Source: Pseudomonadota bacterium (GTDB lineage Bacteria > Pseudomonadota > Alphaproteobacteria > Rhodobacterales > Rhodobacteraceae). Taken from it: DNA of 64,000 bases. Under the pieces are notes generated by a model, which was not told the origin of the DNA, searched no databases, and saw nothing but the letters and a program-made list of their open reading frames with translations. Positions within the stretch are counted from its first letter, which is position 1. The number at the start of each line of letters is the position of its first letter. Both the position numbers and the translations under genes were made by a program. Positions 12,357 to 18,709 of the stretch are shown here, piece by piece. The stretch is taken from the NCBI GenBank assembly GCA_038533575.1, contig JBCAYL010000001.1, forward strand, positions 586,226 to 650,225, given 5' to 3'.

Positions 12357-12591
12357 AATGCTGGCGCAGGAAGCGCAGGTTCTTTCCGCCGACGCGTTCG
12401 CTGGCGTATGTGCCATCTCTGGCGCGTCGGCGCACCGTGTCTACGGTCACGCCCTCGATTGCTGCGACTTCTGAGGCCGTCAGGTACGGGCTGTCATTTC
12501 CAAGTCTCTCATTGAGCTGATCGAGCTTCGCGTGCAGGCTCTGGATCTGCTTTTCGAGGTCTTCGGGGAGCTTTACTTCAATCGTGGTCAT
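12340..12591 (-). CDS. xis: Small HTH DNA-binding protein, probable excisionase
   Basis: This 83-aa protein has a short N-terminal coiled-coil-like stretch (EKQIQSLHAKLDQLNERL) and a MerR/excisionase-type winged HTH (LTASEVAAIEGVTVDTVRRR followed by ARDGTYASERVGGKNLRFLR). It is the last gene of the leftward early operon and abuts int, the expected place for an excisionase. Its start overlaps the methyltransferase end by 14 bp. Role assignment is from fold and position. Confidence 0.7.
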   Translation of the reverse strand: MTTIEVKLPEDLEKQIQSLHAKLDQLNERLGNDSPYLTASEVAAIEGVTVDTVRRRARDGTYASERVGGKNLRFLRQHFSPVE

Positions 12592-13126
12592 GATTGTGCT
12601 CTTTTGTATGGAAGGGGCGGAACAGCGCCCCAAGGTCGCCAGCTCGCATAAGTGCCTTGGCTCCCAACTCGCCCGCGGCCAGCAATGTGGTTCCAGTTCC
12701 AGGCTGCTCGCCACGCGAGCCGTCAGGGCGTAGAAACTTGACCTTGGGCGAGATGAAGAGCACTGCTGACGCGCTCGGTGCTGCTTCCTGCCACCACGGT
12801 GCGGAAGTGCGATCAGGCACAAGGGCGACGCCGTTTCCGTGATCAAAAAACCGCGCTAGCCATGCGCGCTTTGTTGACTGATGGCCAAAAGGCGGGTTCA
12901 TCCACACAAAGCCATGCCACGGATGAGACAAGCCGTCGCGGGGTGGCGCGATAAAATCGTCAGCGGGAACGTGTAGGGGTCCGGTAGGCGGAGAAGACAC
13001 GTCGAGGTCAAAACGGACACCCATGGCCCGAAATATGTAGGCGGGTGTGTACCACTCATCAGTCTCTCCTGCCGCTTCATAAGCCGCCACGTCAATGCTC
13101 CGATCTATGCGCCATGTGGTCGTCAA
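12578..13126 (-). CDS. Phage DNA N-6-adenine methyltransferase (Dam family, PF05869-like)
   Basis: The 182-aa product has the arrangement of phage adenine methyltransferases of this type: DEWYTPAYIFRAMG near residue 22, VRFDLDVSSPP as the cofactor-side motif and the catalytic motif WMNPPFG. It would methylate adenines in phage DNA, perhaps against host restriction. A second methyltransferase-like gene at 18710 has lost its catalytic motif, so this appears to be the only active one. Confidence 0.85.
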   Translation of the reverse strand: MTTTWRIDRSIDVAAYEAAGETDEWYTPAYIFRAMGVRFDLDVSSPPTGPLHVPADDFIAPPRDGLSHPWHGFVWMNPPFGHQSTKRAWLARFFDHGNGVALVPDRTSAPWWQEAAPSASAVLFISPKVKFLRPDGSRGEQPGTGTTLLAAGELGAKALMRAGDLGALFRPFHTKEHNHDHD

Positions 13127-13135
13127 TCCTGCTCA

Positions 13136-13498
13136 TCAAACCACCCAACCGCCGGCAAAAAACGACAGCACGACGGCAAGCCACTGCAGCACAACCACCA
13201 TCTTGCGACGGCGCTCCTGCGCTCTCCACGCAGCTCGTGCGCGCCCTTGGTGCGTGTTCATCTCGTGGTGCTCCATCATTGCTTTCAGTGCCTCCTCCGA
13301 CACGAAGCCGCCCTTGATGACGTGCCCCGCGACCTGCGCGACCCGAAGCGGCACGTAGCCATCCTGATCGATGATCTTGTACGCGACTGCGCGCTCTCTC
13401 TGTGTCGGCGCTCGATATCCGTTGTTGGCCCAGGCGCTCATTTCAGCGCCGCTATTGAACGTGATCGTCCGCTTGTCGTTCGCTGCAAAGATCGTCAT
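13136..13498 (-). CDS. Hypothetical phage protein with C-terminal membrane segment
   Basis: The 120-aa protein has a soluble N-terminal part, a basic region (RARAAWRAQERRRK, about residues 85-98) and one hydrophobic C-terminal segment (VVVLQWLAVVLSFFAGGWVV). It could be a tail-anchored inner membrane protein. It is in the leftward early operon; its start overlaps the preceding gene stop by 4 bp. No known family was recognised. Confidence 0.65.
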   Translation of the reverse strand: MTIFAANDKRTITFNSGAEMSAWANNGYRAPTQRERAVAYKIIDQDGYVPLRVAQVAGHVIKGGFVSEEALKAMMEHHEMNTHQGRARAAWRAQERRRKMVVVLQWLAVVLSFFAGGWVV

Positions 13499-13740
13499 GC
13501 AATCGCCTCCGATACCCTGTTGTTGAATTTGCCGCCCGTGCCGTAGACCTCTCGCAACTGGCTAAGAGTCAGGTTCTCATGGTCGTGGGCGATTTCCTGA
13601 ACTGCGCGCACGCGAGGTCCGACGCTTCCGGCGCGCACAAGGCGTGTGCCGCCATTGATGCGCTTTTCCTCAGGCCGGTACGGAAACACGCAGGGCGTCC
13701 ATCGGCTGCCGGTCTTGGTTTCAGCGTAGAAGGGCATCAC
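13495..13740 (-). CDS. Hypothetical phage early protein
   Basis: The 81-aa product (MMPFYAETKTGSRWTPCVF ...) is translationally coupled to both neighbours by 4-bp overlaps. The C-terminal part EIAHDHENLTLSQLREVYG looks helical. I do not recognise a family. Its position between the recombination genes and the methyltransferase suggests an early accessory function. Confidence 0.6.
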   Translation of the reverse strand: MMPFYAETKTGSRWTPCVFPYRPEEKRINGGTRLVRAGSVGPRVRAVQEIAHDHENLTLSQLREVYGTGGKFNNRVSEAIA

Positions 13741-14447
13741 GAAAGACCCTCCGGTGCCGCAGTGCTGTCGGAGTCCATGACCTCTGCGTCGCGGGCCTCA
13801 GTGGTCGTCTGTTCGGCGCGTTCTGCGGCTGCGAGCTGTTCGGGTGTGGGGTGGGTGTCTACTGTCTCCGCGTCTGCCTGCTGCGCTGTCTTCTGGAAAT
13901 CGGCTAGCTTGGGCTCGAGCACCGCCCGATGCGGCTTCACTTCTGGCAACACGTAGAACGCACGAAACGCCTCAACGCCGTTCTCGGCGGCCCGCTGGGC
14001 GTCTGCCAGCAGACGAGCCTGATCGTCAGAACTCAGCTCCGCAGCAGGCCGCTGCGCTGCTGTAAGTGGCTGCACGACGTAGGGCTTGCGGCTGGACTTC
14101 GATAACGCCAGAACGGTCTGTAGGGGACCCGGTATGTCGCTCATGTGTGACACCTGAATTCCGCCAACCTCTTTGCCCCCCCACTTGACTGTAGGTTCGC
14201 AAAACAGCGTGCACTGCTTTCCTACCCAATTGTCGGTTTCACGCCCCCACCCCAAACTAAGGACGCGCTTCATACCTTTGTTTGGCTTCCACGGCTTGCC
14301 CTGATCTCCCTGAAAATACACATGGACAGGTTGTTCGCCACCTGGCACGCGCACTTCCGTTATGTGAATTGTCATGGACTTGCCAACCAGATCCAGCGCG
14401 TTCAGCTGGTCCGACTTGGCTACAAGGTATGCGCTAATATCTGGCAT
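13737..14447 (-). CDS. Phage recombination-module protein next to YqaJ exonuclease
   Basis: The 236-aa protein has a conserved N-terminal domain (MPDISAYLVAKSDQLNALDL, then FQGDQGKPWKPNKGMKRVL and KWGGKEVGGIQVSHMSD) that I recognise from phages where it sits beside a YqaJ-type exonuclease. The C-terminal third is acidic and probably disordered (TTEARDAEVMDSDSTAAPEG). The context suggests a single-strand DNA binding or annealing partner of the exonuclease, but no Erf, RecT or Redbeta signature is visible, so the role is inferred. Confidence 0.65.
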   Translation of the reverse strand: MPDISAYLVAKSDQLNALDLVGKSMTIHITEVRVPGGEQPVHVYFQGDQGKPWKPNKGMKRVLSLGWGRETDNWVGKQCTLFCEPTVKWGGKEVGGIQVSHMSDIPGPLQTVLALSKSSRKPYVVQPLTAAQRPAAELSSDDQARLLADAQRAAENGVEAFRAFYVLPEVKPHRAVLEPKLADFQKTAQQADAETVDTHPTPEQLAAAERAEQTTTEARDAEVMDSDSTAAPEGLS

Positions 14448-15202
14448 CAGATGTAATCCTCATACTTTACGCGCTCAGTCTTGACGGGCCGGAGGTGAGG
14501 CAGCGCGTGACGGTAATCAGCGAGCACCTTCTCGATGTCGGCTTCGATGGTCTGTGCGGCCTCGATGATCGCGGCCTGCGTGGCCTCGTCGGGCCAGACG
14601 CGCATGGTGAGCATGGGCATGCCGCCGCAATAGGAGGAGAAGTCGATCCACTTGCGCTCAGCCACCAGAAGGCCCGTTTGAAGCTGCAAGAAGTATTCGA
14701 CCGGCGGCACGAAAGAGTCGCCATCCTTCGCCTGCACGGCGGTGCGCACCTGGTACTTCGGCGACCGTGACTTGCACTCCCAGAGCCCGTCGTCGCCGAC
14801 GAGGCCGTCAGGTGAGTAGCCGATCTTTGGGCCGTGGCGTGTGTTCGTGATGAACCCCATCATGCGAATCGGACCGAACTCGTCGATGTAGGCCGCGCGC
14901 GCGAACGTCTCGTCGATATGCCCGCGCGCCATGTCGTAGCTCTCGAAGTGCGGCTCGGTGAATCCAGTCACGCGTTCGGCTGCAAGCTGGAAGACGTGAG
15001 CGCGGATCTTGTCGTTGCGCGCGGTCTTCAGCGTCGGCGTCAGGGCCAACTTCATCTCGCTGGCCGTGAGCACGCCCAAGCGCGCCTGCAGCCACTCTTC
15101 GGAGCCCTGAATGAGCTTGTGGTGGTATGTGATCGGACCGTCCGTCGTCGTCGCGAACGGCTCGTCGTCGAAGATGAATGGCTTAGCGATGGTGTCGTTC
15201 AT
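14447..15202 (-). CDS. YqaJ-type viral recombinase / lambda exonuclease family protein
   Basis: The 251-aa product has the YqaJ/lambda-exonuclease nuclease core: GSEEWLQARLGVLTASEM at the start, the metal-binding PDG motif in GYSPDGLVG and the ExK motif in LWECKSRSPKY. It should resect double-stranded DNA 5'-3' for phage recombination. The start at 15202 follows agagg at proper spacing; a GTG five codons upstream is the alternative. Confidence 0.88.
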   Translation of the reverse strand: MNDTIAKPFIFDDEPFATTTDGPITYHHKLIQGSEEWLQARLGVLTASEMKLALTPTLKTARNDKIRAHVFQLAAERVTGFTEPHFESYDMARGHIDETFARAAYIDEFGPIRMMGFITNTRHGPKIGYSPDGLVGDDGLWECKSRSPKYQVRTAVQAKDGDSFVPPVEYFLQLQTGLLVAERKWIDFSSYCGGMPMLTMRVWPDEATQAAIIEAAQTIEADIEKVLADYRHALPHLRPVKTERVKYEDYI

Positions 15203-15213
15203 TTGAGCCTCTT

Positions 15214-15420
15214 TCACTTTGTCAGGAGGTCGCGGGCGCGCTCGGTCGCGTCTCTGGCACCGACGCTGTACGCAAGCTCGAGCTGCCGCAGCGCGACCTC
15301 AAGCCGGTGGGATGTGCCGGCGATGACGTTCGTCTCCTCGCGCCCACCGATCATGACGCGGGCCATCTTGGACCCACCAGGCAGCGTGGTGATTTCGATG
15401 ATGCGGATCGGCGCGGCCAT
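15214..15420 (-). CDS. Small hypothetical phage early protein
   Basis: The 68-aa product (MAAPIRIIEITTLPGGSKMA ...) has a short beta-rich N-terminus and a helical C-terminus (HRLEVALRQLELAYSVGARD). Start and stop overlaps with its neighbours show it is in the leftward early operon. Function unknown. Confidence 0.6.
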   Translation of the reverse strand: MAAPIRIIEITTLPGGSKMARVMIGGREETNVIAGTSHRLEVALRQLELAYSVGARDATERARDLLTK

Positions 15421-15767
15421 CACACGGCCTCCAAAAACCGGCGGCGGTAGTACGCGGCACGGTCCAGCGCGCGAAAGCTGCTGACCCGCGCCATCTTCGC
15501 GCCGCCCTTGTCCTCGAGTAGCTCCGAGAGCTTGCGCTGTTGACGAGCACTGACGAGCGCGTCGCCTGCCATGATCTTGAAGATGCGCCGGTCCTGAAGC
15601 TGCTCGACGAGCTCCTGCCATCCGAGCCAACCTGGGCGCGAGATGCTGCTGCGCAGCCGCGCCATGCAGTTCTCACCAGCATAAGCCGTGGCCTGCGTGT
15701 ACGCGGCCTGCAGCGCCTCCATCTTGGCGACATGCAAAGCGAGGTTTTCCGCGCGGCCGGGGTACAT
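15420..15767 (-). CDS. Hypothetical phage early protein
   Basis: The 115-aa product (MYPGRAENLALHVAKMEALQ ...) is mostly helical with a basic C-terminus ending RAAYYRRRFLEAV. A longer frame exists but its upstream part overlaps the next gene in another phase. Its stop codon overlaps the next ATG. No family recognised. Confidence 0.6.
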   Translation of the reverse strand: MYPGRAENLALHVAKMEALQAAYTQATAYAGENCMARLRSSISRPGWLGWQELVEQLQDRRIFKIMAGDALVSARQQRKLSELLEDKGGAKMARVSSFRALDRAAYYRRRFLEAV

Positions 15768-15997
15768 CACACACCCCCACGCATCGGAGGCAGCTTCGGC
15801 GCGACAGGCGGCACCATGCCCCCGTCGTCGTCGCGCTTGAAGTACGGCAGCGGGCTCTGGTGAATGACCGGTTGCGTGACACCGTAGATGCGGATCGGGC
15901 GGCGCTGGATCATCGCGCGGCCATGGCTGTCGATGTGAATCTCGGCGGTGTTGTTCCAGACGCGCTGGCCGCCGATGATGGTGAACTGTGCGGGCAT
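15767..15997 (-). CDS. First gene of the leftward early operon, hypothetical
   Basis: The 76-aa product (MPAQFTIIGGQRVWNNTAEI ...) is beta-rich with a proline-rich tail (PPVAPKLPPMRGGV). The start is set by gagagg­agg-like purines about 9 bases upstream. It is the first gene after the leftward promoter at 16024-16052, with a leader of only about 20 bases. Function unknown. Confidence 0.6.
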   Translation of the reverse strand: MPAQFTIIGGQRVWNNTAEIHIDSHGRAMIQRRPIRIYGVTQPVIHQSPLPYFKRDDDGGMVPPVAPKLPPMRGGV

Positions 15998-16023
15998 GCG
16001 GTGCCTCCTCTCGTTGGGGAGGA

Positions 16024-16052
16024 ATATACATAGGATATTTCCTAACCGCAAG
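16024..16052 (-). promoter_or_regulatory. Leftward early promoter (PL-like) with embedded operator
   Basis: On the minus strand TTGCGG and TATATT are separated by exactly 17 bases. The operator taggaaatatccta occupies nearly the whole spacer, so a bound repressor would block RNA polymerase. It points at the operon running from 15997 to 12340. Confidence 0.65.
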
Positions 16053-16075
16053 AAGAAAAATAGGATAAATCCAAT
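16032..16075. promoter_or_regulatory. Two phage operators (OL-like)
   Basis: Sites TAGGATATTTCCTA (16032-16045) and TAGGATAAATCCAA (16062-16075) are variants of the TAGGAANNTTCCTA motif also found in front of the repressor gene. The first lies inside the leftward promoter, the second just upstream of its -35 box. Confidence 0.65.
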
Positions 16076-16145
16076 ATCGCCTTGGTTGCGGTGCGCGCGT
16101 GCGCTACAAACAAGGCGGTACGGGTGTGTTTTCTTGGGGCGCTAA

Positions 16146-16373
16146 ATGAGAATCGAGGAACTGGTCAGCCAGCTTTCTGGTCGTGAGCTAGACTGCCTGC
16201 TGAAAGAAGCTAGGCGCTGTCGCGCTGAGGCAGCCAAGCCAAGCCTGCCTGGATCAGCCGAAGTTGTGTCTCTGCATCCATCTGCTCAAAAATCTCAACG
16301 ATCTCGGCGCGCTTGTCGTCATCAGACAGCGCATTCGGTCGCTGGGAAAGCAGGTAAGGCACAGAAACCTTGA
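16146..16373 (+). CDS. Doubtful small frame opposite the repressor 3' end
   Basis: The 75-aa frame begins plausibly (MRIEELVSQLSGRELDCLLK) but its second half is antisense to the repressor gene and low in complexity. There is no strong ribosome binding site. It may be a short regulator transcribed rightward or a chance frame. Confidence 0.25.
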   Translation: MRIEELVSQLSGRELDCLLKEARRCRAEAAKPSLPGSAEVVSLHPSAQKSQRSRRACRHQTAHSVAGKAGKAQKP

Positions 16374-16557
16374 GCCCAGCCGCAACCTTTTCGATAGTAT
16401 CGAGCCTTGGGTTTCGGGACTTGCCCTTCAGTATATCGTAGATGCCAGTCGGATTGAGCTTCGAGGCTTCCGCAAGCGCAGCAGCCGTCATGTTCCGGCG
16501 ATCCATAGTCGCCTTCACGTTCGCCACAAATATGCCAGCCAATGGTGCTCGCTCCAT
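16210..16557 (-). CDS. XRE-family phage repressor (CI-like, short form)
   Basis: This 115-aa protein has an HTH_XRE DNA-binding domain at about residues 12-70 (ATMDRRNMTAAALAEASKLN, then GIYDILKGKSRNPRLDTIEK) and a short helical C-terminus. There is no S24 peptidase domain, so the RecA-stimulated self-cleavage of lambda CI is not expected. Three operator-like sites lie immediately upstream, the nearest 4 bp from the ATG, suggesting autoregulation. It probably maintains lysogeny. Confidence 0.82.
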   Translation of the reverse strand: MERAPLAGIFVANVKATMDRRNMTAAALAEASKLNPTGIYDILKGKSRNPRLDTIEKVAAGLKVSVPYLLSQRPNALSDDDKRAEIVEIFEQMDAETQLRLIQAGLAWLPQRDSA

Positions 16558-16560
16558 ACT

Positions 16561-16634
16561 TAGGAAAATACCGAGACCGACATAATGGCGCCAATAGGAA
16601 GTTTCCAGTTGCGCGATACTAGGAAGTTTCCTAA
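16561..16634. promoter_or_regulatory. Three phage operators and divergent promoters between repressor and Cro-like gene
   Basis: Sites are TAGGAAAATACCGA (16561), TAGGAAGTTTCCAG (16595-16608) and the perfect TAGGAAGTTTCCTA (16620-16633). A leftward promoter candidate for the repressor is TTGGCG-18-TATTTT, its -10 inside the first site. A rightward candidate is TTGCGC at 16609 with a 17-base spacer to TAATGT, covering the third site; its start would fall at or very near the next ATG, giving a leaderless message. Confidence 0.6.
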
Positions 16635-16643
16635 TGTGCCGCC

Positions 16644-16829
16644 ATGGACAAGGACCCCATTCTCGCCGAGCTGCAGCAATATGCCGAGCGCACTGGCCTC
16701 GCCAAAAGTGCTGTCGGTGAGTTGGTGGCCAATGACCCGAACCTGATTTTCGACCTTGAGCGGGGCCGAGAGCTGCGCCGTGCGACACGCGCGAAGATCC
16801 GAGCGATCATCGAGGAGCAGGCCGCATGA
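16644..16829 (+). CDS. Small Cro-like protein, first gene of the rightward early operon
   Basis: The 61-aa product (MDKDPILAELQQYAERTGLA, then KSAVGELVANDPNLIFDLER) looks like a compact helix-turn-helix protein. It lies directly opposite the repressor behind shared operators, the classical Cro position. No ribosome binding site is seen, fitting leaderless translation. It overlaps the next gene by 4 bp. Assignment is by position and pattern. Confidence 0.6.
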   Translation: MDKDPILAELQQYAERTGLAKSAVGELVANDPNLIFDLERGRELRRATRAKIRAIIEEQAA

Positions 16830-17269
16830 AACACGCTCTCTACCGCCACTACGACGCTGAGGGCGCGCTTCTGTACGTGGGCATCACCTGCGATCTTGAG
16901 TGCCGGACGTCTGAACATGCAAGCCGGTCAGAATGGGCGTCGGAGGTCGCACGTACTGTGACCGAATATGCGCTGTCACGTGAGCACGCGCTGGCGCTTG
17001 AAAATGTCGCCATCACGTTTGAGCAGCCGAAGTACAACGTCCAGCAGTCGGCAAAGCCTGAAGAAGAAGGGCTTGAAGGGCGACAGCTAATCGACGCTCT
17101 TGGAAAAGACTTTTTCGTAGAGGTGCTCGGTATTACGGATCGCAATTTCCGCCACATACGTCAGAGCCGAAAAATTCCAGCGATGTATTTTGCAGCCGTG
17201 CTCATGGAGTGCAGCCGTCGGGGCGTAAAGTGTTCACCGCATGCATTCACCGGAAAGTCGCTCGCATGA
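16826..17269 (+). CDS. GIY-YIG nuclease-like domain fused to Cro-type HTH
   Basis: The first ~80 residues resemble a minimal GIY-YIG domain: ALYRHYDAEGALLYVGIT in place of GIY...YIG, a conserved Arg region (CDLECRTSEH) and Glu in ALENVAI. The last ~60 residues (GRQLIDALGKDFFVEVLGIT ... IPAMYFAAVLMECSRRGVKC) resemble the DNA-binding domain of small phage Cro/CII-like proteins. The fusion could target a nicking activity to a site or be a repurposed regulator. Normal length and coupled start support a real gene. Confidence 0.65.
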   Translation: MKHALYRHYDAEGALLYVGITCDLECRTSEHASRSEWASEVARTVTEYALSREHALALENVAITFEQPKYNVQQSAKPEEEGLEGRQLIDALGKDFFVEVLGITDRNFRHIRQSRKIPAMYFAAVLMECSRRGVKCSPHAFTGKSLA

Positions 17270-17312
17270 GCTCTCCCACCCCATCTGCTGCATGTCGCGG
17301 GGTGACCACGCA

Positions 17313-17822
17313 ATGAGGTGGAAGCCAGAAGACGATAAGCTACTGACAGAGCGCGCCGCTGCGGGTGACAGTCTTTCGCAGATTGCCGATGAGTTCGGCA
17401 TTTCCGTGGAGGCTGCTAGAGCCCGAGCAAGAATGCTGGGCGTTGATGTCACCAGAGAAAGCGAGCAGTGCCTCAGGTCCAAAATTGCCGATATGCCTGC
17501 GCTTGAAGCGGTCGAGGTGTTGCTGCACGCGATTGAGCAATTGGAATCTGCCCTCGAGTTTGCGTCCGAAGATTTGATCGACGGGCTTAGCAAATACGAA
17601 AGCAGGATTATCCGTATTTTGCAGGCCCACAAAGGTGGAGCAGTGGATCGCGCGAGCATAATGAATGCGGTCTACTTCGACCGCGTCGATCAGGATAATG
17701 TTCCGCATTTTCGGATTATCGACGTTTTCCTTGCTCGCATAAAGGACAAGAGTCCCTCAATCGCCGCAAATATCAAGACTGTTTGGGGTGTCGGATATCG
17801 CTGGGAGGAGCAGAAGGCATGA
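17313..17822 (+). CDS. Putative transcription factor with two DNA-binding regions
   Basis: The N-terminus (MRWKPEDDKLLTERAAAGDS, LSQIADEFGISVEAARARAR) looks like a Myb/GcrA-type HTH. The C-terminus (DVFLARIKDKSPSIAANIKT then VWGVGYRW) closely resembles the winged helix of OmpR/PhoB response regulators, without a receiver domain. The start at 17313 follows cggggtga; an ATG at 17292 is possible. The position early in the rightward operon suits a middle-gene activator. The function is inferred from the folds. Confidence 0.6.
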   Translation: MRWKPEDDKLLTERAAAGDSLSQIADEFGISVEAARARARMLGVDVTRESEQCLRSKIADMPALEAVEVLLHAIEQLESALEFASEDLIDGLSKYESRIIRILQAHKGGAVDRASIMNAVYFDRVDQDNVPHFRIIDVFLARIKDKSPSIAANIKTVWGVGYRWEEQKA

Positions 17823-18331
17823 CATTGCCGGTCCTCTCACGTCCATCTGCCGCATGCACGCATGATGGCACACGAAGCGCGGGTGGCGAGCTAGGTCGTC
17901 ATTTTGTACCCTGTTGCCGGTCCGGGGGCGCAACGACCGGCACGTATTTCAAGTTGGCCCTGGGGCCCTTCCGGGCTGTGTATCGTGGCACAGCCTTAAA
18001 CAAGCAGGATCTGCACGAGTGGCCCCGGGGAGACGCGCTGACGCGACTTCATATAACCGCTCAAGACCTGAAACAGGGCGTGGCCCGCGCCAGAGCGGCA
18101 TGTCCGCAGGGCAGCAATTCCAACCCCGCCGCGAGCTGTCCTGTGCTCGAAGCGTCCCGTTTGGCGGGTGAACTGGCGGGCGCCATTTGCGCGCTCGCCT
18201 TTTTTCTTCCGGCCCTCGTCAATCGAGCGCTCGCACTGTCGATCCTGGGCGACGTGCGACGGCCCCCGGCTGCGGTGCGGACACGCGGTCGGGGTGTCTT
18301 TCCCTCAGCAACCCCACTCACGGACTGCTGA
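17819..18331 (+). CDS. Doubtful frame; region may be non-coding
   Basis: This 170-aa frame starts with an ATG overlapping the previous stop, but there is no clear ribosome binding site, family or regular codon pattern. One hydrophobic stretch occurs (ELAGAICALAFFLPALVNRA). The 17823-18415 interval is unusually long for this compact genome and holds several GC-rich inverted repeats (for example ggccctggggccc near 17958), so a structured RNA or regulatory region is equally likely. Confidence 0.3.
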   Translation: MTLPVLSRPSAACTHDGTRSAGGELGRHFVPCCRSGGATTGTYFKLALGPFRAVYRGTALNKQDLHEWPRGDALTRLHITAQDLKQGVARARAACPQGSNSNPAASCPVLEASRLAGELAGAICALAFFLPALVNRALALSILGDVRRPPAAVRTRGRGVFPSATPLTDC

Positions 18332-18380
18332 CGCGCCTTTGGGCTGCTTGGCGGTGATGAGCCGCTGCCAAACTTGAACA

Positions 18381-18405
18381 GCCCGCCGCGCGCGGGCGAT
18401 TTTTT
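18381..18405 (+). terminator. Terminator-like hairpin just before the GapR-like gene
   Basis: Arms gcccgc and gcgggc around cgcgc are followed by gatttttt, an intrinsic-terminator shape. The T-run runs directly into the ribosome binding site of the next gene, so it may act as an attenuator between early and later genes of the rightward operon. Confidence 0.6.
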
Positions 18406-18415
18406 GGAGATGATG

Positions 18416-18706
18416 ATGCTTGATCGCCAGCACATGAAAGACGATCCCGACTTTGCAGCCGCAGAGCAGACGGCGTTTCGCGTCACTGCCGGTGAGCTCC
18501 GCCACTTCATCGAGCACTTCGAGAGCCTTGAGGCTCAGAAGAAGGACCTCGCGGAGCAGCAGAAAGAGGTTATGGCGGAGGCCAAGGCACGGGGCTACGA
18601 CACGAAGATCATGCGCAAGATCGTGGCGCTGCGGAAGCGTGACAGGGACGATATCGCCGAGGAAGAAGCCGTCCTCGACATGTATAAAGCTGCCCTTGGG
18701 ATGTGA
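18416..18706 (+). CDS. GapR-like nucleoid protein (DUF2312)
   Basis: The 96-aa product contains a full DUF2312 domain: TAGELRHFIEHFESLEAQKK, then EVMAEAKARGYDTKIMRKIV and EEEAVLDMYKAALGM. In Caulobacter the family member GapR binds overtwisted, AT-rich DNA and aids replication. A phage copy may support replication or compete with the host protein. Three successive ATG codons occur at 18410-18418; I choose 18416 for best spacing from ggag. An N-terminal extension of about 20 residues precedes the domain. Confidence 0.85.
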   Translation: MLDRQHMKDDPDFAAAEQTAFRVTAGELRHFIEHFESLEAQKKDLAEQQKEVMAEAKARGYDTKIMRKIVALRKRDRDDIAEEEAVLDMYKAALGM

Positions 18707-18709
18707 CCT

